Shown: piece by piece, positions 10,238 to 18,595 of the stretch
Layout of the letters: every line of letters begins with the position of its first letter
Numbering within the stretch: the first letter of the stretch is position 1
The notes under the pieces: model-generated
Databases searched by the model: none
Told to the model about the DNA's origin: nothing
Seen by the model: the letters and a program-made list of their open reading frames with translations, nothing else
Made by a program: the position numbers and the translations under genes
Source: Microbacteriaceae bacterium
GTDB taxonomy: Bacteria; Actinomycetota; Actinomycetes; Actinomycetales; Microbacteriaceae
Direction: 5' to 3'
DNA length: 64,000 nucleotides
Assembly (NCBI GenBank): GCA_009780695.1
Contig: WQZN01000001.1
Coordinates: forward strand, 1 to 64,000

Positions 10238-12635
10238 CGGGGTCGCCGTCGTAGGCTTCGATCTCGGCGAGGCCGACGTTCTGCGTCGTCGCCGACACGC
10301 CCGTCACCGTGAGGGTGAGCGACGTGGTCGCCCGCGCCGGGAAGGTCACGATCGTCGCCGCCCCGCCGTTGTCGAGTGCGGGCACCGTGACGGTCGAGCC
10401 GTCGGAGAACGTCAGCGTCGCGCCCGTGATCTGGTCGTAGAGGTTCGGCCGGTCGTAGAGGTAGACGCGATCGATGGTCTGGGGCGTCGACCAGGACAGG
10501 TTCAGCCAGGCACCGACACCCTGGCCGTTCGAGGCCCACTCGGCGTAGCCGTTGGTCGGCCAGCCGTCGATCTGGCCGTCGATGGCCTTGATCGCCTCTT
10601 GCCCCGGCGAGTCGGTCGAGGCGGAGGCCAGCGCGTTGCGCGCGACATCCGGACCGTCGTATGCCGCCGTGCCGGCCGTCGGGGTCGTGCCGCCCGCCGG
10701 CGCCGCTCCGCCCGCGCCGCTCGGCGCGTTCGGGTCGCCGTTGTAGGCCTCGATCTCGGCGAGGCCGACGTTCTGCGTCGTGGCCGACACGCTCGTGACC
10801 GTGAGCAGCAGCGATGTCGTGGCGCGCGCCGGGAAGGTCACGATCGTCGCCGTGCCGTCGTTGGCGAGCGAGGGGACCGCGACGGTCGAGCCGTCGGAGA
10901 AGGTGAGCGTGCCGCCCGTGATCTGGTCGTACTGGTTCGGGCGGTCGTAGAGGTAGACGCGGTCGATCGTCTGCGGAGCGGACCAGCTCAGGTCCAGCCA
11001 CGCGCCCGCGCCCTCGCCGTTCGAGGCCCACTCGGCGTAGCCGTTGGTCGGCCAGCCGTCGATCTGGCCGTCGATGGCCTTGGTCGCGTCCTGGCCGGGG
11101 GCGGCGCTCGAGGCGGAGGCCAGCGCGTTGCGCGCGACGTCGGGGCCGTCGTACGCCGCCGTGCCGGCCGTCGGGGTCGTGCCGCCCGCGGGGGTCGTGC
11201 CGCCGGCGCCCGTGCCGCCGGTTCCGGTGTCGCCGCTGCCTCCGGTTCCGCTGCCACCACCCGGGTCGCCGTTGTACGCCTCGATCTCGGCGAGGCCGGC
11301 GTTGCCGGTCGAGGCCGAGACCGAGGTCACCGTGAACGTCAGCGAGGTCGTCGTGCGGGCCGGGAAGGTCACGATGGTCGCCGCCCCGCCGTTGTCGAGG
11401 GCCGGCACTGTGACGGTCGAGCCGTCGGAGAACGTGAGCGTGCCGCCCGTCACCTGGTCCGCGGTGTTGGGCCGGTCGTAGAGGTAGACGCGGTCGAGGG
11501 TCTGGGCCGTCGGCCAGGTGAGCTGCAGCCACGCCCCGGCGCGCTCGCCGAAGCTCGACCACTCCGCACCGGAATCCTGCGGGTAGCCCGCGATCACCCC
11601 GTCGATCGCGCTCGTCGCCGGCTGGCCGTCGGCCTGCGACGACGACCACACCAGCGCGCCCCGCGCGAGGTCGGGGCCCGAGTACGGCGCCGGGCCCGCG
11701 ACCGGGGCCGCGGTGCGCACGAGCGGCGCCGTGTACTGGCGCTGCACCCAGGCGAGGTAGTCGCCCGAGAGGCACGAGGCGCTGCTGCAGTTCATCTCGG
11801 TGTCGTAGGCCGAGTAGGCGAGGAAGACGTTCGTCTTGCGGGTGAGGGCGGTGCCCGTGACATCCGCCGGCGAATCGGTCATGCCGTAGCCGCGGTAGGC
11901 GAGCACGGTGCCGGTGAAGCCCTGCACCGCCGAGAGGCCGAACCACCCGGCGGCCGTGTGGTCGGAGTTGTCGCCGTTCTGCGCGCGGATGTCCTGCAGG
12001 CGCACCGTCTGCGGTGCCACCGCCGCGACGATCGCGCTCAGCGTGCTGATCAGCTGCGGGCGCGTGAAGGTGTTGCTGCCGTCGACGGCCGTGAGGGTCG
12101 ACACGGTGCCGTTCCAGAGTTGCATGAGCGACTCGTCGCCCGTGGCATCGGTGCCCGTGCCGTTGATGCCGCCGTCGGGCAGGCGCAGGAAGATCGTGGT
12201 GGCGCGGCCGTCGGGGCTCGTCGCCTCGGCGACCTGGCGCGTGCCGACCGTCGCGGTGGTCGTGGTCCACGCCTGGCTCGGGTCGAGGCCGAGCATGGTC
12301 GAGTACGCCACCTCGGAGCCGAGCTCGCGCCCCTGCCAGTAGCTCGCGGTCTTGCCGGCATCCCCCGCGGTCAGCATGACGGTCGTCACGCAGTCGCCCG
12401 CGTCGAGGTCGCTCTGGATGTCGGGGTTCATGAAGAGCAGGTCGTCGTCCTCATGCGCGACGATCGTGAGGTCGCGACTCGCGCACGCCGGCGCCGGGGA
12501 TGCGCCCGGAGTCGATGTCGCCGCGGTGTCGGCCGCCGAGGGCGCGACGCCGCCGAGCAGCAGCGCGGCGGACGCCGTGACGACCACGGCGAGTGCGGCC
12601 ACGGCGACCCTGACATCGAATTGAGAGATTCTCAT
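10218..12635 (-). CDS. Secreted PIG-L/LmbE-type deacetylase with three C-terminal repeat domains
   Basis: 805-aa exported protein. A signal peptide covers about residues 1-36 (AVAALAVVVTASAALLLGG, cleavage near ADT). The PIG-L domain begins at residue 51 with VAHEDDDLLF (residues 59-68), the family's AHPDD-type zinc motif in an AHEDDD form. PIG-L enzymes remove N-acetyl groups from N-acetylglucosamine-containing lipids, sugars or polysaccharides. From about residue 315 come three modules of about 140 residues resembling discoidin/F5-8 type C carbohydrate-binding domains, each with DLSW-like, RVYLYDRPN, TFSDGST and GLAEIEAY segments and joined by Gly/Thr/Pro linkers. Likely role: deacetylation of EPS outside the cell. 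ATG 12635 lies 6 nt after a -10 (TATTCT), so the mRNA appears leaderless, and an operator-like repeat covers the first 15 nt. Confidence 0.85.
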   Translation of the reverse strand: MRISQFDVRVAVAALAVVVTASAALLLGGVAPSAADTAATSTPGASPAPACASRDLTIVAHEDDDLLFMNPDIQSDLDAGDCVTTVMLTAGDAGKTASYWQGRELGSEVAYSTMLGLDPSQAWTTTTATVGTRQVAEATSPDGRATTIFLRLPDGGINGTGTDATGDESLMQLWNGTVSTLTAVDGSNTFTRPQLISTLSAIVAAVAPQTVRLQDIRAQNGDNSDHTAAGWFGLSAVQGFTGTVLAYRGYGMTDSPADVTGTALTRKTNVFLAYSAYDTEMNCSSASCLSGDYLAWVQRQYTAPLVRTAAPVAGPAPYSGPDLARGALVWSSSQADGQPATSAIDGVIAGYPQDSGAEWSSFGERAGAWLQLTWPTAQTLDRVYLYDRPNTADQVTGGTLTFSDGSTVTVPALDNGGAATIVTFPARTTTSLTFTVTSVSASTGNAGLAEIEAYNGDPGGGSGTGGSGDTGTGGTGAGGTTPAGGTTPTAGTAAYDGPDVARNALASASSAAPGQDATKAIDGQIDGWPTNGYAEWASNGEGAGAWLDLSWSAPQTIDRVYLYDRPNQYDQITGGTLTFSDGSTVAVPSLANDGTATIVTFPARATTSLLLTVTSVSATTQNVGLAEIEAYNGDPNAPSGAGGAAPAGGTTPTAGTAAYDGPDVARNALASASTDSPGQEAIKAIDGQIDGWPTNGYAEWASNGQGVGAWLNLSWSTPQTIDRVYLYDRPNLYDQITGATLTFSDGSTVTVPALDNGGAATIVTFPARATTSLTLTVTGVSATTQNVGLAEIEAYDGDPGVTAGS
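10225..11692 (-). repeat. Three tandem domain-encoding repeats
   Basis: Three copies of a block of about 420 bp lie at about 10225-10668, 10733-11163 and 11270-11692, separated by low-complexity linkers. The two blocks nearest the 3' end are the most alike at DNA level: for example GTTGGTCGGCCAGCCGTC recurs at 10553 and 11045. This suggests recent duplication or gene conversion. Confidence 0.8.
12621..12635. promoter_or_regulatory. Operator-like inverted repeat, EPS family site 3
   Basis: TTGAG-AGATT-CTCAT covers codons 1-5 of the PIG-L gene. An overlapping opposite arrangement, ATTCTCA-N5-TGAGAAT (12628-12646), spans the start codon and the -10. Confidence 0.5.
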
Positions 12636-12641
12636 ATCTTG

Positions 12642-12647
12642 AGAATA
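12642..12647 (-). promoter_or_regulatory. -10 box of the PIG-L gene (TATTCT)
   Basis: On the minus strand TATTCT ends 6 nt before the ATG at 12635. This fits a leaderless promoter that the overlapping inverted repeats would block or tune. Confidence 0.45.
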
Positions 12648-12714
12648 CGAAGCGGGGCGCCTGCCGCCACGCCCCCGTGCGAGGGGTCGCGCCGATCGAT
12701 CTCGGGATGCATAG

Positions 12715-12729
12715 GTGAGACATCCTCAC
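12715..12729. promoter_or_regulatory. Operator-like inverted repeat, EPS family site 4
   Basis: GTGAG-ACATC-CTCAC, centred about 46 bp upstream of the -10 of the rightward EPS operon. That position suits an upstream-bound activator or a looping repressor. A one-mismatch relative (TTGAG-GATTA-TTCAA, 12787-12801) lies just inside the first gene of that operon. Confidence 0.55.
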
Positions 12730-12767
12730 CCCTCGCACTGGGGGGCGACCGCGCTCTCACCGCCGCC

Positions 12768-12773
12768 TAACTT
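12768..12773 (+). promoter_or_regulatory. -10 box of the rightward EPS operon (TAACTT)
   Basis: TAACTT is followed by 6 nt and GTG at 12780, which indicates a leaderless transcript for the seven-gene glycosyltransferase/Wzz/Wzy operon. Confidence 0.45.
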
Positions 12774-12779
12774 GGTCGC

Positions 12780-13637
12780 GTGGCGATTGAGGATTATTCA
12801 AATCTTGTGTCAGGGCAAGCATCCCACTTCGCCCTGACGCAGTTCAACGTCCGCACGTTCTGGCACACGGCCGAGCCCACCGACGAGTGGCTGCGCTACC
12901 GCCTCGGCCTGTTCGAGGCGTTCACCGTGCCGAGCTTCGCCGGCCAGACGAGCCGCGACTTCACCTGGCTCGTGTTCTTCGACGCGCTGACGCCGCCGTG
13001 GCTGCGCGAACGGGTCGCCGAGCTCGCGGCCGGCGCCTTCGAGCCCGTCTACGTCGAGGGCGAGCTCGACGCCGCGTATCTCTCGCGCGAGCTCGGCCGC
13101 CGTTGCACGACGCCCTATCTGCTCACGACGGGGGTCGACAGCGACGACGCCGTCGCCGTCGACTTCATCGAGACGATCCAGCGCAGCTTCGCGCCGGCCG
13201 AGCGCGAAGTCGTCAACCTCGTGAACGGCGCGCAGTACTGCGGGGGCCGCTTCTACCTGCGGCCGTACACGCGCAATCCCTTCTGCACGATGGTCGAGCA
13301 CGTCGAGACCGCGGCGCCGATCACCGTCTACGCCGACTTCCACTACAAGATCGACCTGCTCGCGCCCGTGCGGAACGTGCGGACCGCGCACCCGATGTGG
13401 CTGCAGGTCGTGCACGGCCGCAACATCCTCAACGAGATCGTCGGGCTGCGCGTGCGGCCCGGCGCCGTGACCCCGCACTTCGCCGCGCAGCTCCCCGAGC
13501 GCGGCTCCCTCGTGGGCGTGTGGGCCGAGCAGCTCCGCGGCGCGCTGCGCATCGGCGCCCGCCTCGTGAGCCGCCCCCACCGTCTGCTCGACCTCGCGCA
13601 CGCGGCCCTCGCGCGCACCTCGCCCCGAACGAACTGA
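12780..13637 (+). CDS. Putative rhamnosyltransferase-like protein (PF11316 type)
   Basis: 285-aa protein resembling the family named putative rhamnosyl transferase. Recognisable are ALTQFNVRTFWH at the N-terminus, RLGLFEAFTVPSFAGQTSRDFTWLVFFD, TGVDSDDAVAVDFIE (acidic metal/nucleotide-binding cluster) and MWLQVVHGRNILNEIVG. It is similar throughout to the C-terminal half of the bifunctional transferase three genes downstream. GTG 12780 is the start because a -10 lies 6 nt upstream. The first ten codons are unusually AT-rich and contain a degenerate copy of the EPS inverted repeat. First gene of the rightward operon. Donor sugar is not predictable. Confidence 0.75.
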   Translation: MAIEDYSNLVSGQASHFALTQFNVRTFWHTAEPTDEWLRYRLGLFEAFTVPSFAGQTSRDFTWLVFFDALTPPWLRERVAELAAGAFEPVYVEGELDAAYLSRELGRRCTTPYLLTTGVDSDDAVAVDFIETIQRSFAPAEREVVNLVNGAQYCGGRFYLRPYTRNPFCTMVEHVETAAPITVYADFHYKIDLLAPVRNVRTAHPMWLQVVHGRNILNEIVGLRVRPGAVTPHFAAQLPERGSLVGVWAEQLRGALRIGARLVSRPHRLLDLAHAALARTSPRTN

Positions 13638-14444
13638 GTGGTGGACCCCGACATGACTCTCGACATCCCGCGCATCCGGCTCGGCGGCTCGCCCGTCGAC
13701 CTCCTCGAATTCGACCAGGCGGTCGACCTGATCGGCCGCCGTGCCCGGTCGCACGACGTGCCGCCGCTCGGCGTCGTCTCGATCAACCTCGACCACATCC
13801 ACCACTTCGGTCAGGGGGCGCCGCTGTCGGGCGACTTCGGCATGCGCCCGTGGCCCGTCGGCGACCTCGAGTGGCTCAACCTCGCGGACGGCGCGCCGCT
13901 CGTGGAGCAGGCCCGGCGCACGACGGCGCACTCGTGGCCGCGCCTCGCCGGCAGCGACCTGATCGGCGCGGTGCTCGAGCGCTGCGAGCGCGACGGGGTC
14001 ACGGTCGGCTTCCTCGGCGGCCTGCCCGCGGTGGCGGCCCCGCTGCGGGCGCACCTGCACGACACGTACCCCGGCCTCGAGATCGGCGGCTTCTGGACGC
14101 CGGCGCGCGACGAGCTCGCCGATGCGCGCCGGTCGAGCCGCCTCGCCGAGGAGATCCGCTCGGTCGGCGTCGACGTGCTCGTCGTGTGCCTCGGCAAGCC
14201 GCTGCAGGAGCTGTGGATCGACCACTACGGCGCCCGCACGGGCGCCTCGGTGCTGCTCGCGTTCGGCGCGGTCGTCGACTTCCTCGCGGGGCGCGTCGAG
14301 CGCGCGCCGCACTGGGCCTCCGACAACGGCCTCGAATGGGCGTGGCGTCTCGCGCACGAGCCGAAGCGGCTGTTCCGCCGCTACGTGATCCAGGGTCCGT
14401 CGGCGTACCGCGCCGTGCGGCGCAGCACCGGGGCGCCCGCGTGA
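13638..14444 (+). CDS. WecG/TagA/CpsF-family glycosyltransferase (GT26)
   Basis: 268-aa GT26 enzyme. The GVDVLVVCLGKPLQELWI segment matches the family hallmark, with GVTVGFLGGLPAVAAPL before it and LLAFGAVVDFLAGRVERAP after it, followed by EWAWRLAHEPKRLFRRY. Members add N-acetylmannosaminuronate, N-acetylmannosamine or glucose to lipid-linked intermediates at the membrane. GTG 13638 follows the previous stop directly; GTG 13641 or ATG 13653 are also possible. The stop overlaps the next gene start (GTGA). Confidence 0.9.
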   Translation: MVDPDMTLDIPRIRLGGSPVDLLEFDQAVDLIGRRARSHDVPPLGVVSINLDHIHHFGQGAPLSGDFGMRPWPVGDLEWLNLADGAPLVEQARRTTAHSWPRLAGSDLIGAVLERCERDGVTVGFLGGLPAVAAPLRAHLHDTYPGLEIGGFWTPARDELADARRSSRLAEEIRSVGVDVLVVCLGKPLQELWIDHYGARTGASVLLAFGAVVDFLAGRVERAPHWASDNGLEWAWRLAHEPKRLFRRYVIQGPSAYRAVRRSTGAPA

Positions 14445-15334
14445 CCGACGCCCTGCTCGCGACCGCCTGGACCCTGGAGGAGCCCGAGGACGCCCTCGCG
14501 CCCGAGCGCGTGCCGTCGCGGCCCCGCGCGAGCGTGATCATCCCGGCCCACGACGAGGCGGCGGTGATCCTGCGCACGCTCGCGCCGCTCGCGGCGGCCG
14601 CGCGGGCGGGCGCACTCGAAGTGATCGTGGTGTGCAACGGATGCAGCGACCACACCGCCCGCGTCGCGGCCACGGTGCCCGGCATCCGCGTCATCGACAC
14701 CGAGATCGCGTCGAAGTCGCACGCGCTGAACCTCGGCGACCGCCTCGCGACCGCGTGGCCGCGCGTGTACCTCGACGCCGACATCACGGCGAGCAGTGCG
14801 GCGCTGGATGCCGTCGCGGCCCTGCTCGCGTCGGACGGCGCGCTCGCCGCCCGGCCGGCCGCGCGCTACGACACCCGGGCGGCGACCTGGGGCGTGCGCG
14901 CCTACTACCGCGCGCGCTCACGCGTGCCCTCGCTGCACCGGGCCATGTGGGGCGCCGGCTGCTACGCACTCTCGCGCGCGGGTCACGCCCGGCTCGGCGC
15001 GTTCCCCGACGCGATCGGCGACGATCTGTGGGTCGACCGCCTGTTCGAGGCCTCCGAGAAGGCGGTCGTCGCCGTCGAGCCCGTCGTCGTGCGCACGCCG
15101 CGCACCCTGCCGGCGCTGCTCGCCGTGACACGGCGCGCGGCGCGCGGCTCGGCCGAGGCGGCGCCCGGCGGCGTCGACGGCTCGACCGTGCGCACGACGC
15201 TCGACGAGCTCGCCCGCTCGGTGCGGGGGCCGCGCACGGCGCTCGACGCGTGCGTGTACCTCGCCGTGGCCGCGCTCGCGCGGTTCGGGCGGGCCCGGCC
15301 CGGAGGGTGGGAGCGCGATGACACTTCGCGCTAG
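14441..15334 (+). CDS. GT2-type glycosyltransferase
   Basis: 297-aa GT-A fold family 2 enzyme with RASVIIPAHDEAAVILRTL at the N-terminus, VVCNGCSDHTARVA, the metal-binding VYLDADIT and GDDLWVDRLF near residue 190. It transfers a sugar from a nucleotide donor in the cytoplasm. Start GTG 14441 overlaps the previous stop. The 3' end overlaps the next gene by 17 nt, showing tight operon packing. Confidence 0.88.
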   Translation: MTDALLATAWTLEEPEDALAPERVPSRPRASVIIPAHDEAAVILRTLAPLAAAARAGALEVIVVCNGCSDHTARVAATVPGIRVIDTEIASKSHALNLGDRLATAWPRVYLDADITASSAALDAVAALLASDGALAARPAARYDTRAATWGVRAYYRARSRVPSLHRAMWGAGCYALSRAGHARLGAFPDAIGDDLWVDRLFEASEKAVVAVEPVVVRTPRTLPALLAVTRRAARGSAEAAPGGVDGSTVRTTLDELARSVRGPRTALDACVYLAVAALARFGRARPGGWERDDTSR

Positions 15335-17135
15335 GGATGACGGCGCCGGCATCCCGCTCTCGGCCATCGTCGTCGCCTACAACAGCGCCGCCGACCTGCC
15401 GGGGCTGCTGCGCTCGCTCGCCGCGAGCACGGTCGACGCGCACGTCGTCGTCGTCGACAACGGCTCGACGGACGCCTCGGTCGCGATCGCCCGAAGCTTC
15501 GCCGGCGTCGAGGTCGTCGAGACGGGCGCGAACCTCGGCTACTCGGGCGGCATCAACGTCGGGCGCGCTCACGTGCTTCCGGGCGTGCCGATCGCGATCC
15601 TGAACCCCGACCTCGAGCTCGCGCCCGACGCGCTCGAGCGGATGCTCGAGGCGCTGCGCGAGCCCGGCGTCGGCGTCGTCGGGCCGCGGACCCTCGGCCC
15701 CCACGGCGCGCTGCACCGTTCGCGCTTCCGCGAGCCCCGCCTGCTCGGCGCGCTCGGCGAGGCCGTGCTCGGCGACCGGATGCCGCGCCGCCCGCGCGCG
15801 CTCACACTCACCGACCGCCGTGAGGCCGACTACGCGCGCCGCGCCGACGCCGAGTGGCTGAGCGGCGCCGCACTGCTCGTCTCGGCCGCATGCGACGCGG
15901 CCGTCGGCGCGTGGGACGACGAGACGTTCTTCCTGTACTGGGAGGAGACCGACTTCCAGCGCCGCGCGCGCCACGCCGGCTTCCGCGTGGTGTTCGAGCC
16001 GGCCGCCACGGTCGTGCACGGCGTGGGCGGGTCGGGCTCGTCGCCCGCGCTCATCGCGCTGCTCGCCGTGAACCGCGTGCGCTACGCGCGCAAGCACCAC
16101 TCGGCGGCGTGGGCGCTCGGGATGCGCGGGGCCACCATGCTGCAGGCCGGCCTGCGCGGCCGAGGGAACCCCGGCTGGCGGCTCGCGCTCGAGCTGCTGC
16201 GCGCTCCGCGGCGGTGGGGCGAGCTGCCCGGCGGCGAGCGGCGCGGGGCATCCGCCGGCGACGCCGTCGACCACGTCATCGTCACGCGCTTCAACCTGCC
16301 GTCCCGCGGCTTCGAGGCGCCGATCCGCGCGGCCGAGGGCTGGCTGCGCGAGCGCATCGCGCTGTTCGAGCACCACACGGTGCCGTCGGTGCTCGCGCAG
16401 CGCGCGGCCGACTTCCGCTGGGTCGTGTACCTCGATGCGGCGGGCCCCGGCTGGCTGACCGAGCGGATGTCGGCCCTCGCCGCCGAGGGCGTGCTCACGC
16501 CCCTGTATCGCGACCACGAGGTCGGCGCGGCCGAGGTGCTCGCCGACCTCCGCGCCCTCATCGCCGCGCCGCGCCCCTGGCTGCTCACCACCAACCTCGA
16601 CAACGACGACGCGCTCGCCGTCGACTTCACCGCGCGCCTGCAGGCCGCGCCGCGCCCCGCGGGCGACCGCTGTGCGGTCTACCTCGCCGACGGCGTCGTC
16701 GCTCACGGCGCGCGCAACCACCTGCTGCGCGACCCCGAGAACGCGTTCTGCTCGGTGCTCGAGCGCTGGGACGGCGCCGTCACGTGCTGGGCCGACTGGC
16801 ACAACCGCCTCGGCCGCGCGATGCCCGTCGTCTCGCTGCGCGGCGCGCCCGCCTGGCTGCAGGTGATCCACGGGCGCAACGTGAGCAACCGCGTGCGCGG
16901 TCGCCTCGTCGACGCGTCCGGCCTCGTCGACCTGCTGCCGACGATCGACGCGAGCGTGCGGCCGAGCCGGGCGGATGTCGCGGCCGACGCCCTGCTGCGC
17001 GCCCCCCTGCGCGCCGCCGAGGGCCGCGCCCGCGCGGGCGCCCGCATCGCGGTGACCGCGCTCTTCGGCACATCCGCACCCGGCCGGGTGAAGTCGGCGC
17101 TGCGGCGGCTCATGCCCCTCGGGGGGCACGTGTGA
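15318..17135 (+). CDS. Bifunctional glycosyltransferase: GT2 plus PF11316-type domain
   Basis: 605 aa with two catalytic domains. The N-terminal half (about 1-300) is a WbbL/rhamnosyltransferase-like GT2 domain: SAIVVAYNSAADLPGLL, VVVDNGSTDAS, GANLGYSGGINVG, the ILNPDLEL metal site and FFLYWEETDFQRRARHAG. The C-terminal half (about 315-605) is a PF11316-type domain like the first gene of this operon, with VTRFNLPSRGF, TTNLDNDDALAVDF and WLQVIHGRNVSNRVRG. It probably adds two sugars in succession. ATG 15318 is chosen for GGAGGG upstream. The stop overlaps the next start (GTGA). Confidence 0.85.
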   Translation: MTLRARDDGAGIPLSAIVVAYNSAADLPGLLRSLAASTVDAHVVVVDNGSTDASVAIARSFAGVEVVETGANLGYSGGINVGRAHVLPGVPIAILNPDLELAPDALERMLEALREPGVGVVGPRTLGPHGALHRSRFREPRLLGALGEAVLGDRMPRRPRALTLTDRREADYARRADAEWLSGAALLVSAACDAAVGAWDDETFFLYWEETDFQRRARHAGFRVVFEPAATVVHGVGGSGSSPALIALLAVNRVRYARKHHSAAWALGMRGATMLQAGLRGRGNPGWRLALELLRAPRRWGELPGGERRGASAGDAVDHVIVTRFNLPSRGFEAPIRAAEGWLRERIALFEHHTVPSVLAQRAADFRWVVYLDAAGPGWLTERMSALAAEGVLTPLYRDHEVGAAEVLADLRALIAAPRPWLLTTNLDNDDALAVDFTARLQAAPRPAGDRCAVYLADGVVAHGARNHLLRDPENAFCSVLERWDGAVTCWADWHNRLGRAMPVVSLRGAPAWLQVIHGRNVSNRVRGRLVDASGLVDLLPTIDASVRPSRADVAADALLRAPLRAAEGRARAGARIAVTALFGTSAPGRVKSALRRLMPLGGHV

Positions 17136-17776
17136 CCGCCGCCGTCGCCCTCCGGATCCTGCTGCGCCGCTGGTATGTCGCCGGCGCGGTGATGCTGCTC
17201 GCCGCCGCGTTCCTCGCGGTGAGCCTGCGCTCGGCCGGGGTCTATGCGACCGACGCGCGCCTCGAGTTCCTGCCCCCGGGGGGCCTGCAGGTGACCGCGC
17301 AGCAGGACGGCGACCTCTCGCCCGTGACGAGCTTCGCGGCCTCGATCGTGACCCAGTTCGACGACGGGCGCGTGCTCGAGCCGTTCGCGACGACATCCGC
17401 CCCGCTCTACGGCGTCGGCGTGCGGCAGGGCGTGCAGGTCGCGCTCGAGAACTCGGGCAACCAGTGGGTCGACTCGTTCTCGACGCCGCTCGTCGAGATC
17501 CAGGTGGTCGGGCCGACGGCGCAGTGGGTCGGAGCGACGACGCAGCAGATCGTCGCCCAGCTGACCGCGATGAGCGACGAGGCGCAGGCCGCCGACGGCG
17601 TGCCGGCGGATGCCCGCATCACGGCGGAGCTGCAGCCGCTCACCGGCACCGTCGAGCAGATCATGCCCGGCACGCGCGACAAGCTCACGGCGGCCGCGGC
17701 GATCCTCGCCGCCGGCTTCATCGTCGGCACGGCCCTCGCCGTGTGGACCGACGCGCTCTTCAGGAAAGGCAGCTGA
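17132..17776 (+). CDS. Wzz-like chain-length protein 1
   Basis: 214-aa membrane protein with an N-terminal helix (about 13-31), an extracytoplasmic domain and a second helix (about 184-205), the topology of Wzz/capsular polysaccharide co-polymerases. LRILLRRWYVAGAVML at the start is shared with the next gene, showing a tandem duplication. No tyrosine-kinase domain is attached. Expected to work with Wzy to set EPS chain length. Confidence 0.7.
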   Translation: MTAAVALRILLRRWYVAGAVMLLAAAFLAVSLRSAGVYATDARLEFLPPGGLQVTAQQDGDLSPVTSFAASIVTQFDDGRVLEPFATTSAPLYGVGVRQGVQVALENSGNQWVDSFSTPLVEIQVVGPTAQWVGATTQQIVAQLTAMSDEAQAADGVPADARITAELQPLTGTVEQIMPGTRDKLTAAAAILAAGFIVGTALAVWTDALFRKGS

Positions 17777-17779
17777 ACC

Positions 17780-18595
17780 GTGAACCCGTCCAACCTCCGT
17801 CGTGCGCTGCTCCGGCGCTGGTACGTCGCGGTGCCCGGCCTGCTGGCATCCGTCGCCCTCGCCCTCGCCGCGCACGTGTACGTGCAGCCGACGTTCACCC
17901 GCACCGCGAGCGTCGTGCTGATCCCCGATCAGGCGAGCATCCCGCAGGGCGCGAACCCGTACCTCTACGTGGGCGGTCTGACGCAGGCCGCGGACATCCT
18001 CGTGCGCGCGGCCGGCGCGCAGGCCGTGACCGAGCCGATCCTCGACCGGTACCCCCGCTCGTCGATCACGATCGAGCGCGACACGACGACCGCGGGCCCC
18101 GTCATCGACATCACGGTCGAGGCGGCGAGCGCCGCCGACACCGGGCCGCTGATCTCGCAGGCGGTCGTGTCGCTCGACGCGACGCTGGCCAAGCTGCAGA
18201 TCGAAGAGCACCTCTCGGGCGACCGGATGATCACGGCATCCGAGCTCTCCGAAGACACCAAGGCGACGCCCAAGACCAAGTCGCAGCTCATGGCGACGGT
18301 CGGGGCGGGCATCGCCGGGCTCGCGATCACGCTGGCGCTCGCCAGCTTCCTGGACGGGGTCCTCCTCGCCCGCCCGCGACGCGGCGGCCGCCGCCCCGCG
18401 CGGAGCCGGAAGCGCGAGGAGGCCCGCGCGGGCTCCGCACCGGCGGAGCGGGCCGCGGGCGATGACGACGCCGAGCCCGAGGTCGCGGGGCAGGCGGCGA
18501 GCCGGCTTCCCGACCGCCGCCTCGTCCGGATGCCCACGCGCACGAGCCTCACCCCCGCCGAGGACGCCGACGCCGAGCGGCTCGAGCACGCATGA
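17780..18595 (+). CDS. Wzz-like chain-length protein 2
   Basis: 271-aa paralogue of the preceding gene: LRRALLRRWYVAVPGLL, first helix about 16-32, extracytoplasmic domain, second helix about 175-192, then a long basic and acidic C-terminal tail (about 195-271) with no recognised motif. The tail could dock a cytoplasmic partner. A separate BY-kinase is not seen in the window. Start GTG 17780; the end overlaps the next gene by 4 nt. Confidence 0.7.
   Translation: MNPSNLRRALLRRWYVAVPGLLASVALALAAHVYVQPTFTRTASVVLIPDQASIPQGANPYLYVGGLTQAADILVRAAGAQAVTEPILDRYPRSSITIERDTTTAGPVIDITVEAASAADTGPLISQAVVSLDATLAKLQIEEHLSGDRMITASELSEDTKATPKTKSQLMATVGAGIAGLAITLALASFLDGVLLARPRRGGRRPARSRKREEARAGSAPAERAAGDDDAEPEVAGQAASRLPDRRLVRMPTRTSLTPAEDADAERLEHA

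Noticed and set aside
10225..11692. CRISPR-like or IS-like repeats
   Set aside because: The repeats are about 420 bp, in frame, and encode protein modules joined by linkers; there are no short repeats with unique spacers.
9450..12770. 1106-aa plus-strand frame
   Set aside because: Antisense to the GT4 and PIG-L genes; composition typical of shadow translation and no start signal.
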